Source of the DNA: Nonlabens antarcticus | Lineage (GTDB): Bacteria; Bacteroidota; Bacteroidia; Flavobacteriales; Flavobacteriaceae | Direction: 5' to 3' | Assembly: GCF_015356755.1 (NCBI RefSeq) | Contig: NZ_JADFCO010000063.1 | Location: forward strand, 305,000-368,999 | DNA: 64,000 bases | Shown here: piece after piece, positions 39,993 to 49,714 of the stretch | Position numbering within the stretch: the stretch's first letter is position 1 | Layout of the letters: each line of letters begins with the position of its first letter | Made by a program: the position numbers and the translations under genes | The notes under the pieces: model-generated | Seen by the model: only the letters and a program-made list of their open reading frames with translations | What the model was told of the DNA's origin: nothing | The model's database searches: none

Positions 39993-42170
39993 ATGAAGTT
40001 CCTAAAAAACAACATTGCAATTGCCATAATTACATTAATGGCAGCTACCGCAAGCTGTAGTTTTATAAATGGTACTATTGATCCCGGTGATAAGGAAAAA
40101 GAACAATTACTTATTGAGTTGATTAGTCATGTGCTTGAGAGAAACCATTATGCTCCCGCAGATTTAACAGATCAGTTTTCGCAGGACGTATTTAATAACT
40201 TCATCTATGAAATGGATCCTGCTAAAAGATATTTTCTAGCAAAAGATATAGAGGAATTCAAGACTTTTGAGTATTTAATCGATGATCAGATACGTGACAG
40301 TCGTGTTGATTTGTTCAATATCGTCTATGACCGCCTATTGAAGCGAGAAAAAGAATCTCAGGAGATTTTCAACGAGGTCATCAACAAGCCGTTTGATTTT
40401 GATGAATCAGAAGAAATCGACACGGATTATGAGAATATTCCTTATGCTAAAAATAAAAAGGAACTAAAAGATCACTGGAGAAAATTATTGAAATTATCTG
40501 CCATAAGTATCTATAACGGTAAGTTAGAAGCGCAAAATGATACCTCTTCTGAGGATTCTGACGGGATTAAAGTTGAAGCTAATAGTTCAAAAGAGAAAAA
40601 AACACCCAAGGAGCTTGAGATAGAATCCCGCATGGAATTGAAAAAATCTATGGAGGAGAATTTTGATTTAAGCAAGGATGCAGATCGCCTAGACTATTTT
40701 TCTCTTTTCTTAAATAATATTACAACTCATTTTGATCCACACACAAACTACTTTGCTCCACAAAGCAAAGATAGATTTGACACCTCATTAAGTGGTACAC
40801 TTGAAGGAATAGGTGCGCGTCTACAAAAGAAGATGGACAACATTGAGATCATGGAAATTATTTCAGGTGGTCCAGCCTGGACGAGCGGAGAGTTAGAAAA
40901 AGGAGACAAGATTATACGTGTAGCTCAAGAAAAAGACTCCGTTGCCACTAGCATCGTAGGAATGAGAATAAGCGATGCCGTTGATTTAATCAAAGGTCCA
41001 AAAGGTACTATCGTTATTCTGACTTTGAAAAAGGTAGATGGAAGTATTAAAAAGGTCACGTTAGTTCGTGATGTAGTTTTGATAGAGGAAACGTTTGCAA
41101 AAACAGCCTTGATTCAAGATGACAATATTAATTATGGAGTCATCAATCTTCCTAAATTTTATTTTAGTACGGAAAATGCATCTGCAAGAGCCGCTGGTGA
41201 TGATGTTGCAAAAGAAGTAAAGAAATTAAAGGAAGAAGGTATGGAAGGCCTTATCATCGATTTGCGTAACAATGGTGGTGGATCATTGAGAGAGGTTATT
41301 GAAATGGCAGGTCTTTTTATAGAAGATGGTCCTGTGGTGCAAGTGGGTGCTAAAAATGATCGCAATCAAACCTTGAACGATGACGATGGTGGACAAATAC
41401 TATGGGAAGGTCCTCTTGTTATTTTAGTCAATGAGTTAAGCGCTAGTGCGTCTGAAATTCTAGCCGCTGCATTACAAGATTATGATCGGGCAATCGTTAT
41501 GGGCAGTCAGCAAACTTTTGGCAAAGGAACTGTACAGAATTTCGAGGATCTTAACCGCTACGTGCGTACAACAGATTATGGAGATCTGGGTGCATTGAAA
41601 TTAACCACTTCAAAATTCTACAGAGTTAGTGGTGGAAGTACACAACTTGAAGGTGTGAAAAGTGATATAATTACTCCTGATCGTTATGCTTATATTAAAA
41701 TAGGAGAGCGCGATGAGGAGTTTCCATTACCATATGATGAAATTCCCGCAGCGACCTATCAGAAATTTAAAGGCTACGCTAACAAAGCTCAGGTTATTGA
41801 ATCTTCTCAGAAACGTGTTGACGACAATGAATATTTCCAGTTGATTGATCAAAATGCTAAATGGTTGTCAGAGCAACGGGAACAATATATCATACCGTTA
41901 TCCATTAAAGGGTACCAAGATAGAATTGTCAGATTAGAAAATGAAACGGACAAGTTCAAGAGATTAGACGATTATAAAAACAAATTAAAAATAAGCTCTT
42001 TGAAAGGTGAAATTCTTCTAGCTAAAAAAGATTCCAGCCTAGCTAAAAAACGCAGTCGCTGGCATGAGACTATTAATCAAGACATGTATATTGAGGAAGC
42101 TGTTAATGTTTTAAAAGATCTGAAATCTAATAGCATTAACAACGATTCCAAGATGTCACTCAAAAACTAA
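39993..42170 (+). CDS. prc: Tail-specific (C-terminal processing) protease Prc
   Basis: Periplasmic S41 serine protease that degrades proteins by their C-terminal ends. The 725-residue protein has an N-terminal signal with SC at about 26-27 (possible lipobox), an N-terminal Tsp-specific helical region (YEMDPAKRYFLAKDIEEF), a PDZ domain (near 290-370), the S41 domain with GLIIDLRNNGGGS, ELSASASEILAAALQDY (Ser) and GSQQTFGKGTVQ (Lys), and a C-terminal DUF3340-like helical extension. Length and layout are like E. coli Prc. Two bases separate it from the ABC permease gene. Confidence 0.94.
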   Translation: MKFLKNNIAIAIITLMAATASCSFINGTIDPGDKEKEQLLIELISHVLERNHYAPADLTDQFSQDVFNNFIYEMDPAKRYFLAKDIEEFKTFEYLIDDQIRDSRVDLFNIVYDRLLKREKESQEIFNEVINKPFDFDESEEIDTDYENIPYAKNKKELKDHWRKLLKLSAISIYNGKLEAQNDTSSEDSDGIKVEANSSKEKKTPKELEIESRMELKKSMEENFDLSKDADRLDYFSLFLNNITTHFDPHTNYFAPQSKDRFDTSLSGTLEGIGARLQKKMDNIEIMEIISGGPAWTSGELEKGDKIIRVAQEKDSVATSIVGMRISDAVDLIKGPKGTIVILTLKKVDGSIKKVTLVRDVVLIEETFAKTALIQDDNINYGVINLPKFYFSTENASARAAGDDVAKEVKKLKEEGMEGLIIDLRNNGGGSLREVIEMAGLFIEDGPVVQVGAKNDRNQTLNDDDGGQILWEGPLVILVNELSASASEILAAALQDYDRAIVMGSQQTFGKGTVQNFEDLNRYVRTTDYGDLGALKLTTSKFYRVSGGSTQLEGVKSDIITPDRYAYIKIGERDEEFPLPYDEIPAATYQKFKGYANKAQVIESSQKRVDDNEYFQLIDQNAKWLSEQREQYIIPLSIKGYQDRIVRLENETDKFKRLDDYKNKLKISSLKGEILLAKKDSSLAKKRSRWHETINQDMYIEEAVNVLKDLKSNSINNDSKMSLKN

Positions 42171-42172
42171 CG

Positions 42173-43279
42173 ATGCTGTCAAACGCATCTACAGGCAATC
42201 TCACGCTCCAGAAGCTTCGTAAAAGTTTTTGGGGCGTTTTGAGTTTCTGTGTGATCGCCTTTTTTATTTTTATAGCTCTATTTGCTTACGTACTTGCTCC
42301 AGACAGCAGTCGTTATGCAAATCAGATGCATATTTCCATTCATTCTCAACCTCCGGGCTTTGTGGTTGACATGATTGAAATTCCAACTTCATCAACTTAT
42401 TCTGGGAGCATTTGGGACTGGTGGAATGGCAGTGAGTCCGTCAATACAGAAATACCTTTTACTACTTTGAAAGAGTCAAATGGCACCATTTTATACCAAC
42501 CATACGATGTAGATAATCAGGTTTTACCATTTCAAACACTAGATCTAATAAATACTGAGGAGTTGAGTCTATCTCGCTTTCGCGAAAACTACACCTCCCA
42601 AAAAACATTCTTGCTAGGCACGGATAAATATGGCCGCGATCTGCTGAGCAGAATCTTAATAGGCGCTCGTGTGAGCATTAGTATTGGTTTTGTAGCCGTG
42701 TTTATATCGTTATTAATCGGAATACCATTGGGAGCGATTGCGGGTTATTATGGAGGTAAGACAGACGCTGCAATTATGTGGTTGATTAACGTCACCTGGT
42801 CCATACCTACCCTATTAATGGTGATCGCTATAAGCATAGCATTAGGAAAAGGATTCTTGACGGTGTTTATCGCCGTCGGTTTAACCATGTGGGTAGAAAT
42901 CGCAAGAGTGGTTCGCGGGCAAATGATCGTGGCAAAGGAATATCAGTATGTCACCGCAGCCAGAGCTTTAGGTTTTACAAACCTTAGAATAATTGCTAGA
43001 CATATTTTACCTAATATCCTAGCTCCCGTCATTGTTATAAGCGCCGCTAATTTTGCTGCTGCAATTCTGATCGAGGCAGGATTGAGTTTTTTAGGATTAG
43101 GAGCACAGCCACCCATTCCATCATGGGGAAGTATGATTAAGGATCATTATCAATACATTATTCTGGACAAAGCCTATCTCGCCATTGTTCCAGGAGTCGC
43201 TATTATGTTGCTGGTGATGGCTTTTATGCTTTTAGGCAATTCGCTGCGCGATGCACTGGATGTCAAAACCACTTCATGA
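42173..43279 (+). CDS. Peptide-type ABC transporter permease (DppC/OppC)
   Basis: Inner-membrane permease of the oligopeptide importer type, 368 residues. It has a first helix, a large periplasmic insertion of about 100 residues, then five helices with the canonical LGTDKYGRDLLSRILIGARVS and the EAA coupling loop (EYQYVTAARALGFTNLRIIARHILPN). A degenerate palindrome copy encodes RFREN at 134-138, right before the GTDKYGRD motif. No ATP-binding, partner permease or binding-protein gene is adjacent, so the rest of the system lies elsewhere. Start follows prc by two bases; its stop overlaps the nuclease ATG. Confidence 0.92.
   Translation: MLSNASTGNLTLQKLRKSFWGVLSFCVIAFFIFIALFAYVLAPDSSRYANQMHISIHSQPPGFVVDMIEIPTSSTYSGSIWDWWNGSESVNTEIPFTTLKESNGTILYQPYDVDNQVLPFQTLDLINTEELSLSRFRENYTSQKTFLLGTDKYGRDLLSRILIGARVSISIGFVAVFISLLIGIPLGAIAGYYGGKTDAAIMWLINVTWSIPTLLMVIAISIALGKGFLTVFIAVGLTMWVEIARVVRGQMIVAKEYQYVTAARALGFTNLRIIARHILPNILAPVIVISAANFAAAILIEAGLSFLGLGAQPPIPSWGSMIKDHYQYIILDKAYLAIVPGVAIMLLVMAFMLLGNSLRDALDVKTTS
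42575..42588. repeat. Dispersed palindrome, degenerate copy (in ABC permease)
   Basis: CGCTTTCGCGAAAA; right arm decayed. Encodes RFREN, the third reading phase. Confidence 0.8.
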
Positions 43280-44073
43280 AGAAAACCATTTATACCATTA
43301 TTGCCATAAGTCTATTAGTGGGATTGTTTTTTGTGCAGGGGTATCAAAACAACCAGATCTCTAAAAACAATATTGAGGAAGCAGGGAGCACCAATACAAC
43401 GCTTTCTCGAGCCGACTTCCTTCCGGAATCCATTAATCAGATTGTCCATCACAAAAGCTACAGCCTTTCCTACAACGAGAAACATGAACAAGCAGAATGG
43501 ACCGTTCATATTTTGAATCCCAGTGACATTAAAAAAGTAAGTTTCAAACGCCCCTATTTTGAGATTGATGATATGGTTAGCACTGGCGCGGCAAGCTGGC
43601 GCAATTACAAGAATAGCGGCTACGATCGTGGCCATTTAGTTCCTGCGGGTGACCGTCGTGCTTCTATGGAAGATTATAATGAAACATTTTTGACCAGTAA
43701 TATAAGCCCGCAACGTCATAACTTCAATGCTGGCATCTGGAATAGGCTGGAACAAAAAATACGCTATTATGCACAGCGGGAAAATGGTATCTATGTGGTA
43801 ACAGGCTCCGTTCTCAATGGGAATCTAGAAAGTATAGGATCGGAACAAGTAAGCGTTCCAGAGCAATTTTATAAAATCATCTATAAAAAGTCGAGCGGTA
43901 AGGAAAAGATGATGGCATTTCTTATACCTCACCAAGAAAGCGATCAGTCTATTTACAAATACCTCGTTCCCGTAGATTCCATAGAAGAACTCACGGGAAG
44001 TAATTTCTTTACGCAACTTCCTGATGAAATAGAAAATAGACTGGAACGTTCTGTGGATAGATCTGGCTGGTAG
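43276..44073 (+). CDS. DNA/RNA non-specific endonuclease (NUC1 family)
   Basis: Secreted or membrane-tethered nuclease of 265 residues. One N-terminal hydrophobic helix (about 4-20), then the beta-beta-alpha metal fold with DRGHLVPAGDRR (catalytic His about 118) and TSNISPQRHNFNAGIWNRLE (metal-binding Asn). Such enzymes degrade both DNA and RNA outside the cytoplasm, for nutrition or matrix turnover. ATG overlaps the permease stop. It ends 9 bases from the convergent rodA stop with no terminator between. Confidence 0.93.
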   Translation: MKKTIYTIIAISLLVGLFFVQGYQNNQISKNNIEEAGSTNTTLSRADFLPESINQIVHHKSYSLSYNEKHEQAEWTVHILNPSDIKKVSFKRPYFEIDDMVSTGAASWRNYKNSGYDRGHLVPAGDRRASMEDYNETFLTSNISPQRHNFNAGIWNRLEQKIRYYAQRENGIYVVTGSVLNGNLESIGSEQVSVPEQFYKIIYKKSSGKEKMMAFLIPHQESDQSIYKYLVPVDSIEELTGSNFFTQLPDEIENRLERSVDRSGW

Positions 44074-44082
44074 CAATTATGG

Positions 44083-45369
44083 CTAATGCTGATAACTCAT
44101 CCTATGAGCGTCCAACTTTACAAAGATAAATAGCAGTATTGTAAAGCCCCATAAACCACTACCTCCATAACTCATGAAAGGCAATGGGATTCCTACAGTA
44201 GGCAACAAGCCCATCACCATTCCTACATTTATAAAGAAATGTATAAAAATGATCCCTGCAACTGCATATCCATAGATGCGAGCAAATTGATTGCGTTGAC
44301 GCTCTGCCATGATGACAAGTCTATAAATTAATAGCATGAATAGGATAACGACTGTTCCTGCACCCATCAACCCGAACTCTTCTCCTATTGCTGAAAAGAT
44401 AAAATCGGTATGCTGTTCTGGCACAAAACCACCTTGTGTTTGGGTTCCTTTAAGAAGGCCTTTACCTACAAGACCGCCGCTACCTATGGCAATCTCGCTT
44501 TGGATAATATTGTACTCTACACCCTGACTATCTGCTAATCGACCTAGTACAATATTGATTCGGTTTCTGTGACGTTCTTCAAAGATGTTGTCAAAAATAA
44601 AATTGGTGGCAAACGCCAGGGCGACGCATGCAATTAGAGCCGTAATAAACCAGGAAACTTGTGGCTTTGTGCCACGTCTCTTTTTATACCGCTTTCGCGA
44701 AAGCAAAAATATAATCCCAATCAAAACTAAACTTATGAGTGAGATCCACCATGCACCCAATAACAATGCACCTATGAAAATTCCCAATCCAATAAATGCC
44801 AATAGTAAAAACCAGACGGATAGACCTTCCCGATATAATGGAAAAAAGAACGCCAGATAAACAATTGCGCTGCCAGGATCTGGTTGTGGTAAAATTAATA
44901 GGGCTGGCAATAGAACGATACCTCCTACTATTAAAAAATGCTTCACATCTTTTACAGAAACATCCAGCTGACTGAGATATTTTGCTAGTGCGAGGGCTGT
45001 GGCAAACTTTGCAAATTCACTGGGCTGCAAACTCATAGATCCTATAGCATACCAGGACGTAGCACCAGAAATCTGCTTACCAAAAAAGTATAAGCCCACT
45101 AGAGATACTAAAGAAACTACATAAATAACTCCAGAAAAGCGCTCGAAAAACTTAATCTCTATAGCAAAAATTAAAATAATTAAAGCAATAGATAGGATAA
45201 TCCATAGGAATTGTTTGCCATAAACTTCATCAAGATCAAATATAGATCCATGCATCTCTACAGGTGCGGCACTGTAAATAGCCACCCAACCTATCAGAGC
45301 TAATGCCAAGTAGATGAGGATTATACTTACATCAAATTTAGGCTTATCGCCTATCGCATTGTGGAGCAC
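44083..45369 (-). CDS. rodA: Peptidoglycan glycosyltransferase RodA
   Basis: SEDS polymerase of the elongation machine, working with PBP2. The 428 residues span about ten helices, with the SEDS signatures SLQPSEFAKFA (near 122-132), GGSGLWGF... and PTVGIPLPFMSYGGSG near the end. A palindrome copy encodes LSRKR in the loop at about 222-226 (FLLSRKRYKKRRGTKP), lengthening a basic cytoplasmic loop. Last gene of mreB-mreC-mreD-PBP2-rodA; start overlaps the PBP2 stop by one base. Confidence 0.95.
   Translation of the reverse strand: MLHNAIGDKPKFDVSIILIYLALALIGWVAIYSAAPVEMHGSIFDLDEVYGKQFLWIILSIALIILIFAIEIKFFERFSGVIYVVSLVSLVGLYFFGKQISGATSWYAIGSMSLQPSEFAKFATALALAKYLSQLDVSVKDVKHFLIVGGIVLLPALLILPQPDPGSAIVYLAFFFPLYREGLSVWFLLLAFIGLGIFIGALLLGAWWISLISLVLIGIIFLLSRKRYKKRRGTKPQVSWFITALIACVALAFATNFIFDNIFEERHRNRINIVLGRLADSQGVEYNIIQSEIAIGSGGLVGKGLLKGTQTQGGFVPEQHTDFIFSAIGEEFGLMGAGTVVILFMLLIYRLVIMAERQRNQFARIYGYAVAGIIFIHFFINVGMVMGLLPTVGIPLPFMSYGGSGLWGFTILLFIFVKLDAHRMSYQH
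44690..44704. repeat. Dispersed palindrome copy (in rodA)
   Basis: CGCTTTCGCGAAAGC; encodes LSRKR in a cytoplasmic loop of RodA. Confidence 0.95.
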
Positions 45370-47294
45370 TAATACGTATTTTCTATGAATGAGTGATCTA
45401 TGGTTACTTTAGGACCATCAACAGGAACTGGTGGGCCGTTGATGGGGAAAGGTTTACCACTGAATGGCTTTATATATTCCTCTTCCAGTGTATGATTGAG
45501 GACCCAATCTTCTAAATCAGTTCTTGTAATCTTACCTTTAAGATGTTTTTCAATCATCAGGGATGCGATTTTTGCTGCATATCTAGAGCCCCAATATCCG
45601 TTTTCAATAAATACCGCAATGGCAATTTGAGGGTTGTCCTTAGGTGCAAAAGCAATGAACACGCTATGATCTGTTAGCTGTGTTGTAACACCGTTGATTT
45701 TTGCGAAGTTTTCTGCTGTTCCTGTTTTTCCACAAACCTCAATTCCTGGAATCTGAACGCTTGCTGCTGTACCCGTTTTATAAACTTGATTCATTCCCTC
45801 TACAATAGGTTCAAAATGCCTTGCGTCAATAGTGGTGTATCTTTTGGTTGTCAGTTTTTCGTCCTTTATCCCAACGCCATCTTTCTCCTTAAGAATGTGG
45901 GGCGTGTAAAAATAGCCCCTATTTGCTATAGCAGCAGTCATGTTTGCCAGCTGGATAGGAGTGGAAACAATCTCACCTTGTCCTATACTATTTGAAATGG
46001 TGGTGGTAGCATACCAGTTTCCACTGGGATATACTTTATCATAATAATCACTATCTGGAACTCGTCCCGGACGACCCACTGGTAAATCAATTCCTAAAAA
46101 ACCTCCCAAACCAAAGGATTTCACATGATCACTCCACACGTCCATTCCCACATGACTATTGCGTTTGCCTTCAATAATTTTTCTATAAACCTGTGCAAAG
46201 TATGCGTTGCAGGATTCTGCTATACCGCGTTCCATAGAAAGCGGACTACTGTGACTGTGACATCCTAGTTTTTTTCTACCTCCATAATTATAACCATGAT
46301 TACAATAAAAACGGTCCTCAGTTGTAACAGCTCCTTCTTGTAATCCTATCAATGCATTCAACACTTTAAAAGGAGAACCAGGAGCATATTCTGCTTGCAA
46401 AGCACGATTGTAGGTAGGCCTGGTTATGGTATCTCTAATAAGTGCGTTGATATTCTTAGATCGCTCGCGACCCATAGTTATACTAGGATCATAAAACGGT
46501 GCAGATATTAGACTAAGAATTTCTCCAGTGGCCGGCTGTATGGCAACAATACCGCCATGTTTATTCTGCATGAGTTGTTGACCGTATTTTTGCAACTTGC
46601 TGTCCAAAGTGATGGTAAGGTTAGCTCCAGCTTCAGGAATAGTATCAAATTTCCCATTCTCATAGGAAGCTATCGGTCTACCATAATTGTCCCGTAAAAA
46701 ACGCTTTACTCCTTTTTTACCACGCAACTCTTTTTCATATTGCGCTTCAATACCACTTTTACCTATAAGGTCTCCCATTTCATAAGAATCATCTACATCG
46801 ATAACTCCCTGATTGACCTCTCTTATATATCCTAGTACACCCGCACTGTGATCGACTAGATATTTTCTCAAGGATCTACGCTGCGTGTAAAACCCAGGAA
46901 ACTTTCTGAGCTTCTCCTGTAGTGGGGCATATTCTAGTTGCGTTAATTGTGGCATTACCACACTAGGTTTACGCCAGGACCAGTTTTTAGCTTTATCAAT
47001 TTGCTTGATCAAATCTTTCTTTTCCATTTGCAGTAACCCACAAAGCTCTAAAGTGTCAAAGACTTGAAGCTCTCTAGGTACCACCATCACATCATAAGCT
47101 GTCTGATTTGCAACCATCAATTCACCGTTGCGGTCATAAATAAAACCACGTTCAGGATAATCAAAAACGGTTTTCACCGCATTTAACTCCGATTTTAATT
47201 TTAGCTCATCATTAAAAATCTGCAAATACACTAATCTTCCCATAAACACGAGACCCGATAGGGTTACAAAAAAGAGAAGCAGTATTTTTTTCAT
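45369..47294 (-). CDS. mrdA: Penicillin-binding protein 2 (elongasome transpeptidase)
   Basis: Cross-links new peptidoglycan along the side wall. The 641 residues have an N-terminal anchor helix, a pedestal domain with FDYPERGFIYDRNGELMV, and a transpeptidase domain with the three active-site motifs: SPFK (in EYAPGSPFKVL), SCN (in AESCNAYF) and KTGTAEN. It ends with a Pro-rich tail. One base separates it from mreD and it overlaps rodA by one base. Confidence 0.95.
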   Translation of the reverse strand: MKKILLLFFVTLSGLVFMGRLVYLQIFNDELKLKSELNAVKTVFDYPERGFIYDRNGELMVANQTAYDVMVVPRELQVFDTLELCGLLQMEKKDLIKQIDKAKNWSWRKPSVVMPQLTQLEYAPLQEKLRKFPGFYTQRRSLRKYLVDHSAGVLGYIREVNQGVIDVDDSYEMGDLIGKSGIEAQYEKELRGKKGVKRFLRDNYGRPIASYENGKFDTIPEAGANLTITLDSKLQKYGQQLMQNKHGGIVAIQPATGEILSLISAPFYDPSITMGRERSKNINALIRDTITRPTYNRALQAEYAPGSPFKVLNALIGLQEGAVTTEDRFYCNHGYNYGGRKKLGCHSHSSPLSMERGIAESCNAYFAQVYRKIIEGKRNSHVGMDVWSDHVKSFGLGGFLGIDLPVGRPGRVPDSDYYDKVYPSGNWYATTTISNSIGQGEIVSTPIQLANMTAAIANRGYFYTPHILKEKDGVGIKDEKLTTKRYTTIDARHFEPIVEGMNQVYKTGTAASVQIPGIEVCGKTGTAENFAKINGVTTQLTDHSVFIAFAPKDNPQIAIAVFIENGYWGSRYAAKIASLMIEKHLKGKITRTDLEDWVLNHTLEEEYIKPFSGKPFPINGPPVPVDGPKVTIDHSFIENTY

Positions 47295-47295
47295 T

Positions 47296-47802
47296 TTATG
47301 ATCTTCTAGGTTTTATTAAAAGAAGTATTGTTAAACTCACGGTTATAGTCGCTAGTCCTACAGACAACGTCAATTGTAAAAGCTCAAGTATCTGAGACAT
47401 GTTAAAAATGATCATGCTGTAGAATACTAAGTGATGGATAATGACGCACAAGCAAAGAAACAACAGAATCCTGTCGATTCCAGTGGTCAAAACCTTGATA
47501 TTCTTCATCACGTAACTTTCACCATAAACCAATTTTAAAAGATATGGCCTAACGATTGTCAAGGTCACACAGGCGGCTGCATGAGCACCTCCAGTATCTT
47601 GAAAGGTATCCATTACAAGTCCCAATAAAAATGCCAGAATCAAAAATAACAGTCGGTTATTATTAAATGGATATAGAAATATGAATAAAATATAAATCAT
47701 GGGGTTGATAAATCCCAAAAAGTTGATCTGATCCATCACAAAAACTTGAATCACCAACAAACCCACAAAGCGGAACGCTATTTTGAAAATATCGTTATTC
47801 AT
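47296..47802 (-). CDS. mreD: Rod shape-determining protein MreD
   Basis: A 168-residue inner-membrane protein with about five hydrophobic helices. MreD sequences are poorly conserved; the call rests on size, topology (LGLVMDTFQDTGGAHAAACV loop) and its place between mreC (8-base overlap) and PBP2 (1-base gap). Confidence 0.88.
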   Translation of the reverse strand: MNNDIFKIAFRFVGLLVIQVFVMDQINFLGFINPMIYILFIFLYPFNNNRLLFLILAFLLGLVMDTFQDTGGAHAAACVTLTIVRPYLLKLVYGESYVMKNIKVLTTGIDRILLFLCLCVIIHHLVFYSMIIFNMSQILELLQLTLSVGLATITVSLTILLLIKPRRS

Positions 47803-48622
47803 TAGTTTGTAATGTATCTATGATCTTAATAGCCTCCGTATCGCGGTTCTTAACTACATAAACATAACCCAGATCTGTCATGTCATTAATCAATCGAACC
47901 TCGATTTCATATCGAGAACCATTATCTACTAAAATGGCTCGTTCAACCACACCTATCTCAATATCTGGCGGAAATGTCGTAGACTGTTGCCCAGTGATAA
48001 TCGTGTCTCCTTTTTTTACCTGAGCCAGTCTAGGAACGTCTATTAAACTCATTTTATATGGATCGGCACCATCCCATGTCAATGAACCTATGGTGGACGT
48101 TCCTTTTATCTGTGCATTTAGTGATATTTGAGAATTCAAAACAGATATCACACGAGCATAATCCTTAGAAATCACATCAATAATACCTACTATACCATTA
48201 CTAGTAATCACACCCATATCAGGCTCTACATTCTGATTGCTGCCTATATCTAACGTAATAAAGTTATCTAGTTTGTCGTAATCATTTTTTATCACACGAG
48301 CAGGAACCACACTATAAGGCAAGCTATCTGAAAAAATTAAAATGGATTCACTACCTAATAAGGTATCACCTAAAGCAAGCAATCGCATACGTAGTTTGGC
48401 ATTTTCCTCGCTTAAGTATTTATTTTGCTGATCCAGGTCAAAATATTCATAGATATTCTTTCTAGATTCTAAAATCTCACCAGTTACGTTTCCTGTAGAA
48501 TGTATAAACGTGGTGCGATGATACTCATGCGATTGGATGGTAAAAACGACCGCGATTGAGAACAAGAAAAGATACAACAGCAAATTTCTGTACTTGATCA
48601 GAAAATTGATGATATGCTGCAT
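47795..48622 (-). CDS. mreC: Rod shape-determining protein MreC
   Basis: Links MreB to the periplasmic wall synthases. The 275 residues have an N-terminal membrane helix (about 11-28), a helical region probably forming a coiled coil (LDQQNKYLSEENAKLRMRL), and two beta-barrel domains with GSNQNVEPDMGVITSNGIVGII and KGDTIITGQQSTTFPPDIEIG. Follows mreB by six bases. Confidence 0.94.
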   Translation of the reverse strand: MQHIINFLIKYRNLLLYLFLFSIAVVFTIQSHEYHRTTFIHSTGNVTGEILESRKNIYEYFDLDQQNKYLSEENAKLRMRLLALGDTLLGSESILIFSDSLPYSVVPARVIKNDYDKLDNFITLDIGSNQNVEPDMGVITSNGIVGIIDVISKDYARVISVLNSQISLNAQIKGTSTIGSLTWDGADPYKMSLIDVPRLAQVKKGDTIITGQQSTTFPPDIEIGVVERAILVDNGSRYEIEVRLINDMTDLGYVYVVKNRDTEAIKIIDTLQTNE

Positions 48623-48628
48623 TTTCTT

Positions 48629-49660
48629 TTACTTGTGGGCTAATACACTTTTGTACTTGTCTAGGTTTTTTAAGGTAAGTCCAGTACCTCTAACTACCGC
48701 TCGCAAAGGATCTTCGGCAATGTAAACAGGAAGATCTGTTTTCTGGGACAGTCGTTTGTCTAGTCCACGTAACATAGAACCACCACCGGCAAGATAAATT
48801 CCAGTGTTGTAAATATCCGCTGCTAACTCTGGTGGCGTTTGGGACAGCGTTTCCATTACAGCATCTTCAACGCGCAGGATGGATTTGTCAAGAGCTTTAG
48901 CAATCTCGCGATAGCCTATCTTAACTTCTTTAGGTTTACCAGTCAAAAGATCGCGCCCTTGAACATTCATTTCTTCTGGTGGCACCTCTAGATCTTCGGT
49001 TGCCGCGCCTATTTGAATCTTAATTTTTTCTGCGGTGCGCTCCCCTACATAAAGATTATGCTGAGTACGCATGTAATAGACAATATCATTTGTGAATACG
49101 TCACCAGCAATTTTAACTGATTTATCACAAACGATTCCACCTAATGCAATTACAGCAATTTCAGTAGTTCCACCACCTATATCGACAATCATGTTTCCCT
49201 TAGGCTGCATGATATCAATCCCGATACCGATGGCTGCTGCCATAGGCTCATGAATTAAGTACACTTCTTTACCGTTAACTCGTTCTGCACTGTCCCTTAC
49301 TGCACGCATTTCAACTTCAGTAATTCCTGAAGGAATACAGATTACCATGCGTAATGATGGTGTGAACAATTTTTTCTTGAGTGCAGGTATTTCCCTGATG
49401 AACATGGAAATCATTTTTTCACTCGCATCAAAATCTGCAATCACACCATCCTTCAATGGCCTGATCGTCTTGATATTTTCATGGGTTTTACCTTGCATCA
49501 TTGCAGCTTCCTTACCTACGGCAATAATTTTACCGGTAGTACGATCTCTCGCAACAATGGATGGACTGTCCACTACAACCTTACCGTTGTGAACAATTAA
49601 TGTATTTGCCGTACCTAGATCGATGGCAATATCTTCAGTGAGAAAATCAAAAAATCCCAT
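48629..49660 (-). CDS. mreB: Rod shape-determining actin homologue MreB
   Basis: Cytoplasmic filament protein organising cell-wall elongation. At 343 residues it is of family length with IDLGTANTLI (phosphate 1), VDIGGGTTEIAVIALGGIV (phosphate 2) and YLAGGGSMLRGL (adenosine). First gene of the five-gene mre-PBP2-rodA operon. A TAGTTTTG box lies in the 54-base gap behind purH. Confidence 0.97.
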   Translation of the reverse strand: MGFFDFLTEDIAIDLGTANTLIVHNGKVVVDSPSIVARDRTTGKIIAVGKEAAMMQGKTHENIKTIRPLKDGVIADFDASEKMISMFIREIPALKKKLFTPSLRMVICIPSGITEVEMRAVRDSAERVNGKEVYLIHEPMAAAIGIGIDIMQPKGNMIVDIGGGTTEIAVIALGGIVCDKSVKIAGDVFTNDIVYYMRTQHNLYVGERTAEKIKIQIGAATEDLEVPPEEMNVQGRDLLTGKPKEVKIGYREIAKALDKSILRVEDAVMETLSQTPPELAADIYNTGIYLAGGGSMLRGLDKRLSQKTDLPVYIAEDPLRAVVRGTGLTLKNLDKYKSVLAHK

Positions 49661-49698
49661 AGGAATGGAGTGGAAAAACGTTAGTTATTAGGGCGTTG

Positions 49699-49706
49699 CA
49701 AAACTA
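49699..49706 (-). promoter_or_regulatory. -7 box TAGTTTTG for the mre operon
   Basis: Exact TAnnTTTG on the minus strand, 38 bases before the mreB ATG, between purH and mreB. The -33 element is weak. Confidence 0.55.
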
Positions 49707-49714
49707 TAACAATT

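Noticed and set aside
42173..44073. Toxin export module made of ABC permease plus nuclease
   Set aside because: The permease is of the peptide import type and the nuclease has its own N-terminal export or anchor helix; no immunity-like gene is present. Adjacency looks like simple operon packing.
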